The position numbers and the translations under genes were made by a program. Source: UBA12403 sp043808565 (GTDB lineage Bacteria; Patescibacteriota; Patescibacteriia; UBA9934; GWF2-40-263). Taken from it: DNA of 16,292 bases. The stretch is from positions 1 through 16,292 of the forward strand of contig JAZDEQ010000014.1 of the NCBI GenBank assembly GCA_043808565.1, in the 5' to 3' direction. This document shows, one piece after another, positions 6,123 through 12,519 of this stretch; within the stretch, counting starts at the first letter, position 1, and each line of letters starts with the position of its first letter. Under the pieces are notes generated by a model. The model worked only from the letters and a program-made list of their open reading frames with translations, made no database searches and was not told where the DNA came from.

Positions 6123-6512
6123 ATGGCCAATACCATTTCTCTAGGTGCCCTGCGTTTAGTTGGTGAAACTATTGGGCGAGGGGTTTTTTTTCCGGTCTGG
6201 TGGTATACCCGCGGGCTTTTTAAGGTTTGGCAACTGGTTAGCGGTTCGTTGCGAAATCAATTTGAAAATTTGGGTTTAGAAGTTTGGCTGAAAAATTTAT
6301 TTGTTCCAATGTACGGCATTAATGATTTAGCCGGTCGAGCCATTAGTTTTTTGATCCGATTATTTATGATAGTTGTTCGTGGTTTGGTTTTAATTTTTTG
6401 GGCTGGCTTGCTTTTTATTTTTATTATTTTTTACTTGTTGCTTTTGCCAGTTTCTTTATTGGGCTTTATTTATCATTTGGTCGGAATTTTAGACCCAGCT
6501 TTTTATGTCTGA
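6123..6512 (+). CDS. Small membrane protein coupled to the Clp-like ATPase
   Basis: A 129-residue protein with a conserved-looking aromatic N-terminal half (FFPVWWYTRG at 22-31, WLKNLFVPMYG at 55-65) and a long hydrophobic stretch from about 75 to 121 that fits two to three membrane helices. There is no signal peptide. I recall similar unnamed proteins next to membrane-anchored Clp ATPases in Patescibacteria, but cannot verify this here. Its stop overlaps the start of the ATPase gene by 8 nt, which implies translational coupling and suggests a membrane partner. Function unknown. Confidence 0.8.
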   Translation: MANTISLGALRLVGETIGRGVFFPVWWYTRGLFKVWQLVSGSLRNQFENLGLEVWLKNLFVPMYGINDLAGRAISFLIRLFMIVVRGLVLIFWAGLLFIFIIFYLLLLPVSLLGFIYHLVGILDPAFYV

Positions 6513-9159
6513 GGATTTAGTGAATAATTTTTCAGCCGCTCGTCGTCAAGCCGTCCTTTTGCAGGGTCGAATTTTTGTTTGGTCAGAAATCATGAATAAA
6601 GCCGCGCGAACCATGGCTCATTTACGAAAAAAAGCTGACACTTTGTTTACGGCGGTGGCCATGATTATAGGTATTGCTTCATTGGTTTTTTTTGCGACCC
6701 AAATTTTTCTGCTTGGTTCGGGTCACTTATTGCTTGATCCACAGGTTTGGCTAACACCAAATTCAACTTCTCTGGCTTTTTTTCTGGCTCTTTTATCTGG
6801 TGAGTTTGTGGCCTACCGTTTAATTGAAGTCACTCGTCAAAATCGAAAAATTCCTCGGCGGATTTATCAAGGTGCACCGCCAGAAATTATTGCCTTGGGT
6901 AATGATAAGAAAATCGAAAATATTGCCGCCGTCCTCGAAACCACTGTTTATAAAACTTTAGAAGGGGCATTTGAATTAGCTGAACGTTTTAATCATGCCG
7001 AAGTTTTGCCGTTGCATATTTTTTCTGCCTGTTTAACAGCCGATAAACCTCGGGTGGTTTTTGCTCGTTTAGGTGTTCAGTTTGACGATTTAAAACCGAT
7101 TTTAGAAGAAGCTTTGGCTAAAGTAGTTGGTGGCGATTTAACATCTCTTAGCTTGACAAGCGAGGAAATTATTTTCCAATCTTTTATTGCGGCTTATCAA
7201 CGAGGTGATGAAACAGTCTCGGTTTTGGATTTATTCCAAGCGGCTTTTCATGCCGAGCCTGCGATTGCTGATTGGTTATCAGCTAAAGAGATAACTGTTG
7301 ATCAATTTGATAATGTGGTCGAATGGGTAAGGATTAACGAAGCCTTGCGTCAGCGTTATGAAAAATTTCGTCGAGCGGCGCTTCACAAGCCGGTCGGCGA
7401 CATGAATCGGGCCATGACTTCAGTGGCCACACCCATGCTTGATCGAGTCGGTGATGACTTAACGGCTGATGCGGTTTACGGTCGTTTACCCATGCTAGTT
7501 GGTCGAGATAATGAGTTGGCCGAAATTTTTCGAGTTATTGAAGGCGGGCACCAAAGCGTGGTTTTGGTTGGTCAGCCCGGAGTAGGTAAAGATGCGCTTT
7601 TGGCTGGCATTGCCGAACGAATGGTTGAAGAAGATGTGCCAGAAATTCTTAAAGATAAACGTTTAATGGCTTTATCTTTACCAGCCTTGCTTTCCGGGGC
7701 TTCGCCAGCTGAAGCCCAAGAAAGATTAACCTCGGTTTTAATTGAAGTGGCCAGATCACGGAATATTGTTTTGGCGATTTCTGATGTTGAAAAAATTACC
7801 GGTATTACTAGCGGCACAGAACACACCATGGATTTAGCTTCAATTTTGGCTGATGCTCTAAGTCGAGGTATAACTTTTCTTATCGCGACTACTACGCCAG
7901 AGGCCTATACTGCCGCTGTCGAGTCTTCGGCCTTAGGTCGAGTTTTTCAGAAAATTAACGTACCCGAACCCGAGGTGGCCACGGCCATTCATATTTTAGA
8001 ATCAAAAATGGCTAGTTTAGAAAATCAGAACGGTGTAATTTTTTCTTTTGATGCTTTGGAAAAATGTGTAACACTTTCTGATCGCTACTTACACGAAAGT
8101 TTTTTGCCAGCCAAGGCTTTTGAGTTGGCTCAAGAAGTGGCTTTGGAAACTAAACAAAAAAAAGGTTCCAATACTTTAGTTACTGGCGATGACGTGGCTC
8201 GGGTTTTGGCGCAAAAAACCGGTATTCCTTTAAATAAAGTAACTGAAGATGAGCGAGAAAAATTATTGAATTTTGAAGCCAGACTTCATGGTCGAGTGAT
8301 TGGTCAAGAAGAAGCGGTTAAAGCCGTATCGTCGGCTTTGCGGCGGGCTCGGGCTGAGCTTCGAAGCGGCAAACGACCGATTGCTAATTTTCTTTTTCTT
8401 GGACCAACCGGTGTGGGTAAAACTGAACTAGCCAAAGCAGTGGCCGAAGCTTATTTTGGTAATGAAGAAGCCATGTTGCGTTTTGATATGTCAGAATATC
8501 AAGATACTGCGAGTATTCATCGTTTAATTGGTAATCCTGATTCTAAAGAAGGCGGCTTGTTAACAGAAGCCGTGCGACGCGAACCGTTTTCCATTGTTTT
8601 ATTAGACGAATTAGAAAAAGCCCATCCTGATATTTTGAATTTATTTTTACAGGTTATGGACGATGGCCGTTTAACCGATGCGGCCGGTCGAACGATTGAT
8701 TTTACCAGTACAATTCTAATTGCTACTTCTAATGCCGGAACCGGTTACATTCAAGAAGCCATCACGGCCAATCAAACCATGGAAGAAATTAAAACTCGAT
8801 TAATGGAAGTAGAATTAAAAGGCACTTATCGACCAGAGTTTTTAAATCGTTTTGATGCGGTAATTGTTTTTAAACCATTGACACTTGATGACGTTCGCCA
8901 GATTGCTTATTTAATGATTCATCAATTAGGCGAACGAGTCGAAATGAAGGGTATGAAGTTTGAAGCCGAGGATGCGGCGGTTGAGGAGTTATCTAAAAAA
9001 GGCTTTGACCCACTTTTTGGTGCTCGACCATTGCGTCGGGTGGTCCAAGAAGAAGTTGAAAACGCTATTGCCAACGCCTTACTTTCCGGTGATGTTAAAC
9101 CCCGCGACACCATTATTTTACGTGCCGGTGGGCAGGTTGAGATTAAGCATCCGTTATGA
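6505..9159 (+). CDS. Membrane-anchored Clp-family (ClpA/C-like) double AAA+ ATPase with degenerate pore loops
   Basis: The 884-residue product has two membrane helices (about 46-71 and 86-108) and a Clp N-type helical repeat domain (about 145-255). D1 follows (LPMLVGRDNEL at 328, Walker A-like GQPGVGKD 356-363), then D2 with an intact Walker A GPTGVGKT (633-640), Walker B VLLDELEK (698-705), sensor-1 TSN (741-743), arginine finger R782 and sensor-2 GAR (839-841). D1 looks inactive: the Walker A Ser/Thr is Asp363 and the Walker B position reads ISDVEK without the catalytic Glu. The aromatic pore loops are missing from D1 (GASPAEAQERL in place of GAKYRGEFEERL) and from D2 (RLIGNPDSKEGG, lacking the usual GYVG). 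There is no ClpC/ClpB M-domain and no visible (I/L/V)GF ClpP-docking loop. It overlaps its neighbours by 8 and 4 nt. It is unlikely to be a normal ClpP partner. Confidence 0.9.
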   Translation: MSEDLVNNFSAARRQAVLLQGRIFVWSEIMNKAARTMAHLRKKADTLFTAVAMIIGIASLVFFATQIFLLGSGHLLLDPQVWLTPNSTSLAFFLALLSGEFVAYRLIEVTRQNRKIPRRIYQGAPPEIIALGNDKKIENIAAVLETTVYKTLEGAFELAERFNHAEVLPLHIFSACLTADKPRVVFARLGVQFDDLKPILEEALAKVVGGDLTSLSLTSEEIIFQSFIAAYQRGDETVSVLDLFQAAFHAEPAIADWLSAKEITVDQFDNVVEWVRINEALRQRYEKFRRAALHKPVGDMNRAMTSVATPMLDRVGDDLTADAVYGRLPMLVGRDNELAEIFRVIEGGHQSVVLVGQPGVGKDALLAGIAERMVEEDVPEILKDKRLMALSLPALLSGASPAEAQERLTSVLIEVARSRNIVLAISDVEKITGITSGTEHTMDLASILADALSRGITFLIATTTPEAYTAAVESSALGRVFQKINVPEPEVATAIHILESKMASLENQNGVIFSFDALEKCVTLSDRYLHESFLPAKAFELAQEVALETKQKKGSNTLVTGDDVARVLAQKTGIPLNKVTEDEREKLLNFEARLHGRVIGQEEAVKAVSSALRRARAELRSGKRPIANFLFLGPTGVGKTELAKAVAEAYFGNEEAMLRFDMSEYQDTASIHRLIGNPDSKEGGLLTEAVRREPFSIVLLDELEKAHPDILNLFLQVMDDGRLTDAAGRTIDFTSTILIATSNAGTGYIQEAITANQTMEEIKTRLMEVELKGTYRPEFLNRFDAVIVFKPLTLDDVRQIAYLMIHQLGERVEMKGMKFEAEDAAVEELSKKGFDPLFGARPLRRVVQEEVENAIANALLSGDVKPRDTIILRAGGQVEIKHPL

Positions 9160-10238
9160 CCCCCGCCAACCTGTCATTTTGGATAAAAGATTTTCTGCTT
9201 TTAGCGCCATATTTTTTGGCCGCCTTTTTTTTGTCTCTCTTATTGACTAAAGTTGTTCGCTATTTAGCGACTCGTTTTAAAATTATTGACGAACCAAATT
9301 GTCCGCGTAAAATTCATCAAAAGCCAGTTCCACTTTTGGGCGGTGCAGCAATTTTTGTCTCATTAGCGGCCGTAGTTTTTTTTCTTTTATTAAAAACTGA
9401 ATATTTAACTTCTGGCGAAATTGGTTGGCCAGAATACACGGGTTTTTTTCTTGGCGGTTTAGTTTTGATGATTGGTGGGTTTCTTGATGACAAGTTTTCT
9501 TTGCCACCAAAGTTTTCGATTGTTGCTCCAATCTTAGCCGCGGGTTTGGCTGTAGCTTTTGGCATTCAAGTCGAAAAGTTAACCAATCCTTTTGGCGGCA
9601 TAATTTATTTGGCCGCCTGGCAATCAGATGTTTTGGTTTTTGTTTGGTTGTTAACCGTTATTTACACCACAAAATTTCTTGACGGACTTGATGGTTTAGC
9701 GACAGGTATTGGTTCTATTGGTACTCTAATGATCATGTTGTTATCTTTGACCGTGGCTTATTTTCAACCCGACGTTGCTTTATTATCGGCCGTTGCTTTG
9801 GGGACACTTTTTGGTTTTCTGGTTTTTAATTTTCAGCCAGCTTCGATTTTTTTGGGCGAAGGCGGTAGCACTTTTATTGGTTATCTGATTGGTGTTCTAG
9901 CCGTCATTTCCGGTGGCAAGCTGGCGACCGCTCTTTTAGTTATTGGTATTCCGTTGGTGGATATTATTTTTGTCATTATTCGTCGCTGGCGACGCAGTGG
10001 TTTAAAATCAATTGTTCGTGGCGATCGCGAACATCTTCATCATAAATTATTAGAAGTTGGTTTTTCCGATCATGGAGTGGTTTTTTTCTATTACGCCTTA
10101 GCTGGTGGTTTTGGGGTTTTAACTTTATTTTTACAAAGTAAAGAAAAATTAATTGCCTTTGGTTTATTAATTTTGTTAGCCGTTTTAGCGGCCGTCGGTT
10201 TATCGACAAAGAAAAATATTACGAATTACGATTTATAA
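9156..10238 (+). CDS. WecA/TagO-like undecaprenyl-phosphate sugar-1-phosphate transferase
   Basis: Members of this polyprenyl-phosphate transferase family move a sugar-1-phosphate from a UDP-sugar to a lipid carrier at the inner leaflet, starting glycan or wall-polymer synthesis. The 360-residue product has about ten to eleven predicted membrane helices. Family motifs are KIHQKPVPLLGG (52-63), GGFLDDKFSLPPK (D111-D112), KFLDGLDGLATG (D176, D179) and the C-terminal HLHH (293-296). The loop that normally reads (M/L)GD.GS is FLGEGGS here, with Glu235 replacing the conserved Asp. The WecA-type cytosolic loop RRW.RRSG..SIVRGDREHLHH favours WecA/TagO over MraY. It starts inside the ATPase stop codon (ATGA overlap). 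Confidence 0.88.
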   Translation: MTPANLSFWIKDFLLLAPYFLAAFFLSLLLTKVVRYLATRFKIIDEPNCPRKIHQKPVPLLGGAAIFVSLAAVVFFLLLKTEYLTSGEIGWPEYTGFFLGGLVLMIGGFLDDKFSLPPKFSIVAPILAAGLAVAFGIQVEKLTNPFGGIIYLAAWQSDVLVFVWLLTVIYTTKFLDGLDGLATGIGSIGTLMIMLLSLTVAYFQPDVALLSAVALGTLFGFLVFNFQPASIFLGEGGSTFIGYLIGVLAVISGGKLATALLVIGIPLVDIIFVIIRRWRRSGLKSIVRGDREHLHHKLLEVGFSDHGVVFFYYALAGGFGVLTLFLQSKEKLIAFGLLILLAVLAAVGLSTKKNITNYDL

Positions 10239-10245
10239 CAAATCC

Positions 10246-10274
10246 TTGACTTCTATAAAAAAAATCGCTATAAT
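10246..10274 (+). promoter_or_regulatory. Near-consensus typA promoter
   Basis: -35 TTGACT (10246-10251), exactly 17 bp, then -10 TATAAT (10269-10274). The -35 begins 8 nt after the transferase stop. ATG 10285 lies 10 nt after the -10 box, predicting a leader of about 3-4 nt. The alternative in-frame TTG start at 10246 is the -35 box itself and should be discarded. Confidence 0.8.
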
Positions 10275-10284
10275 TCGCCCCGTT

Positions 10285-12111
10285 ATGAATTCTCAGAACC
10301 AAATTCGAAATATTGCCATTATTGCTCACGTTGACCACGGTAAAACTACCTTGGTTGATGCGCTTTTAAAGCAATCAAATACTTTTCGTGATGCTGATGC
10401 TCAGGGCACGACCATCATGGATTCCAATGAATTAGAGCGCGAACGGGGAATCACTATTTTTTCTAAAAACGCCTCCATTCAATGGAAAGGGGTTAAAATT
10501 AATATTGTTGATACGCCAGGACACGCTGACTTTGGTGGTGAGGTCGAGCGTATTATGAATCTGGTTGATGGCTGTCTTTTGTTGGTTGATGCCAAAGAGG
10601 GACCAATGCCGCAAACCCGTTTTGTTCTTCGCAAGGCTATCGAAGCTGGTCATAAAATTATTTTAGTCATTAACAAGGTTGATAAGCGTGACGCTCGGCC
10701 AGATTGGGTTTTAAATAAGACTTTTGATTTATTTGTTGAATTGGGTGCGAGTGACGAGCAAACTGATTTTCCAGTTATTTATGCTTCCGGGGTTAATGGC
10801 GTGGCTGGTCTTGAACCAGACATCAACACCATGAAAGATGTTTCAGTTATTTTTGATACAGTGGTAGAAAAAATTCCTGCCCCAACTGGTGATGCCACTA
10901 AGCCACTTCAGGTTTCTGTGGTTAATTTGCAGTACGATAATTACAAGGGTCGAATTGCCATTGGCCGAGTAGTTAACGGCACAATTAAGGCCGGTCAAAA
11001 TATTATTCATATTGATCGTGATGGGGTTAAAAAAAATACTAAAGTTATTGCCATTCAAATTTTTGATGGCTTAAGCCGCGTCGAAGTTACTGAAGCTTCG
11101 GCCGGGGAAATTGTGGCCATCGCCGGAGTGGAAAATATTCAGATTGGCGAAACTATTGCCGATGTTAATGAAACCATTGCCTTACCAGTTACCAAAATTG
11201 AAGAACCAACCGTAAAAATGACTTTTGGTACCAACACCTCACCGTTTGCTGGTCGCGAGGGTCGGTTTTCCACTTCGCGTAATTTAAAAGAAAGATTAGA
11301 GCGCGAACTTTTAAATGACGTGGCTTTGCGAGTTGCTTCAAGCGAAACTGACAGTCGTTTTGTGGTTTCTGGTCGCGGCGAATTGCACTTGGCAATTTTA
11401 ATTGAAAAAATGCGTCGTGAAGGTTATGAGTTTGAAGTTTCTCGGCCACAAGTTATTTTTCACGAAACCGAAAATGGTCGTCAAGAACCATTTGAAATGG
11501 TTTATCTTGAATGTCCAGAAATTTTGTCGGGTACGGTGATTGAAAAAATGGGTAAACGCCACGGTGAAATGAAAGACATGAAAGTCGAAAATAATACCGC
11601 CTTTTTAGAATTTGAAATTCCAACTCGCGGTCTTATTGGTTATCGCAGTGAATTTTTAACTGACACCAAAGGGCAGGGGCTTATTAATAGTTTGTTGGTT
11701 GGTTACAAACCATTTGTTGGTGAAATTGAAGCTAATACTCATGGTTCTTTAGTTTCCATGGAAAACGGTGAGTCAATTGGTTATGCTCTGCGTAATTTGC
11801 AAGAGCGTGGGGCTTTATTTATCGGCACTGGTGTGGAAGTCTATGCTGGTATGGTTGTTGGCCAATATTCGCGAGCTGAAGATGTTGATGTTAACCCGTG
11901 TAAAGAAAAACGTCTTTCCAACATGCGGAGTAAAGGTGATGGTTCGTCAGTGGTTTTGGAAACCCCGCGCCTCATGACTCTTGAAGACTGTCTGGAATAT
12001 TTAGGTGATGATGAATTATTAGAAGTCACACCAAAAAACTTGCGGATTCGTAAAACATTTTTGGATTTTAATACTCGTCATCGAGAAAAGGCTAAACGGA
12101 TTGGGTTGTAA
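10285..12111 (+). CDS. typA: Ribosome-associated translational GTPase TypA/BipA
   Basis: TypA/BipA is an EF-G-like GTPase that binds 70S ribosomes, helps 50S assembly and acts in stress and low-temperature growth. The 608-residue product, normal for the family, carries G1 AHVDHGKT (14-21), G2 RGITI (54-58), G3 DTPGHADFGGEVER (76-89) and G4 NKVD (130-133). A domain-2 beta-barrel and EF-G-type domains follow, then the BipA-specific C-terminal domain (GLIGYRSEFLTDTKGQG, and near the end ECLEYLGDDELLEVTP-like with RIRKTFLD). It is a single-gene unit with its own strong promoter. G-rich repeat words and a bidirectional terminator follow. Confidence 0.96.
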   Translation: MNSQNQIRNIAIIAHVDHGKTTLVDALLKQSNTFRDADAQGTTIMDSNELERERGITIFSKNASIQWKGVKINIVDTPGHADFGGEVERIMNLVDGCLLLVDAKEGPMPQTRFVLRKAIEAGHKIILVINKVDKRDARPDWVLNKTFDLFVELGASDEQTDFPVIYASGVNGVAGLEPDINTMKDVSVIFDTVVEKIPAPTGDATKPLQVSVVNLQYDNYKGRIAIGRVVNGTIKAGQNIIHIDRDGVKKNTKVIAIQIFDGLSRVEVTEASAGEIVAIAGVENIQIGETIADVNETIALPVTKIEEPTVKMTFGTNTSPFAGREGRFSTSRNLKERLERELLNDVALRVASSETDSRFVVSGRGELHLAILIEKMRREGYEFEVSRPQVIFHETENGRQEPFEMVYLECPEILSGTVIEKMGKRHGEMKDMKVENNTAFLEFEIPTRGLIGYRSEFLTDTKGQGLINSLLVGYKPFVGEIEANTHGSLVSMENGESIGYALRNLQERGALFIGTGVEVYAGMVVGQYSRAEDVDVNPCKEKRLSNMRSKGDGSSVVLETPRLMTLEDCLEYLGDDELLEVTPKNLRIRKTFLDFNTRHREKAKRIGL

Positions 12112-12113
12112 TT

Positions 12114-12155
12114 GGTTGGTAGGGATTAAGGGAGGTTAAGGGGAGTTAAAGAGAA
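12114..12155. repeat. G-rich iterated words after typA
   Basis: The plus strand carries GGTTGGTAGGG, then TTAAGGGAGG, TTAAGGGG and AGTTAAAG, a run of short G-tracts separated by TTA/TTAA. The same vocabulary occurs, with longer G-tracts, in the glmS leader at 14359-14405. No gene is present here. Confidence 0.6.
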
Positions 12156-12186
12156 ATTTTTGAAAGTGGTTAAAATTAAGATATTT

Positions 12187-12230
12187 AAAAACACAAACTC
12201 CGTCAGTAGAATGACGGAGTTGTGTTTTTT
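12187..12230. terminator. Strong bidirectional terminator between typA and the tRNA-like gene
   Basis: AAAACACAAACTCCGTCA pairs with TGACGGAGTTGTGTTTTT across a 6-nt loop (12206-12211), with one mismatch. T-runs lie at 12225-12230 on the plus strand and on the minus side from the A-run at 12187-12190. It can close typA and the convergent minus-strand RNA. Confidence 0.85.
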
Positions 12231-12260
12231 CGGCCTCTCAATAAAACCGGAAAATTCCGT

Positions 12261-12337
12261 TGGTGGATCTGGCGGGACTCAAACCCGCAACTTCTGGTAC
12301 CAACTCAGATGTGGTTATCAATTACCACCACAGACCC
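12261..12337 (-). tRNA. tRNA-like gene, anticodon position reads UGG (Pro), atypical
   Basis: On the minus strand 77 nt fit tRNA geometry: acceptor GGGTCTG/CAGATCC (one G-U), T8, D-stem GTGG/CCAC, anticodon stem TCTGA/CCAGA (closing A-C mismatch) with loop GTTGGTA, a 4-nt variable loop, T-stem GCGGG/CCCGC, A73 and an encoded CCA. Odd points are the absence of the D-loop GG pair, U in place of C56 in the T-loop (TTTGAGT), U37, and a G1-C72 pair unlike proline tRNAs. It could be a divergent tRNA-Pro(UGG), a decayed tRNA, or the tRNA-shaped 3' end of a longer RNA. It is not a tmRNA: no GG.UUCGAC 5' motif and no Ala-tag frame is present. Confidence 0.6.
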
Positions 12338-12460
12338 ATAGCCGAGTCCGAAAAATAAATACAAAACAACTCCCAAACCAAAAACTATTTCTAGTTATGT
12401 GGGGGAGTTGGTTTTGTGGTACCAGAATTGGCCTATTGGAATAAACCACATCTGAGTATT
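12338..12460 (-). ncRNA. Structured leader upstream of the tRNA-like gene
   Basis: No reading frame of note. 12441-12457 is complementary to 12303-12318 (16 pairs, one bulge) and 12417-12427 is perfectly complementary to 12292-12302. The targets are the D-arm and anticodon-arm region of the tRNA-like gene. Between them, 12361-12415 forms a long hairpin (ACAAAAC/GTTTTGT and ACTCCC/GGGAGT, one bulge), and GGACTC/GGGTCT (12333-12350) competes with the acceptor 5' strand. If transcribed with the gene, the two complements and their targets form a pseudoknot. Confidence 0.45.
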
Positions 12461-12492
12461 TATATACAACCACAAAAATATTTAATTGTCAA
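12461..12492 (-). promoter_or_regulatory. Candidate minus-strand promoter for the leader/tRNA-like RNA
   Basis: Minus-strand TTGACA (12487-12492) is a perfect -35. The best -10 candidates lie in the TGTATATAAA stretch, with TATATA at 12461-12466 giving a long 20-bp spacer. A start near 12454 would coincide with the complement segment 12441-12457. The spacer length makes this tentative. Confidence 0.35.
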
Positions 12493-12519
12493 TATCAACT
12501 TGTGGAAAAAATTATCCAT

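Noticed and set aside
6505..9159. UGA recoded as an amino acid, as in some CPR lineages
   Set aside because: TGA at 6510-6512 and 9157-9159 ends genes at sensible positions, with the next gene overlapping in normal fashion, and no conserved protein has an internal UGA.
12160..12444. 94-codon plus-strand frame
   Set aside because: It crosses the bidirectional terminator, the tRNA-like gene and the leader hairpin.
12261..12460. tmRNA (ssrA), because the 3' end closely resembles tmRNA 3' ends
   Set aside because: No GG.UUCGAC-type 5' segment, no Ala-rich tag reading frame, and the 5' partner of the acceptor lies 77 nt away as in a tRNA.
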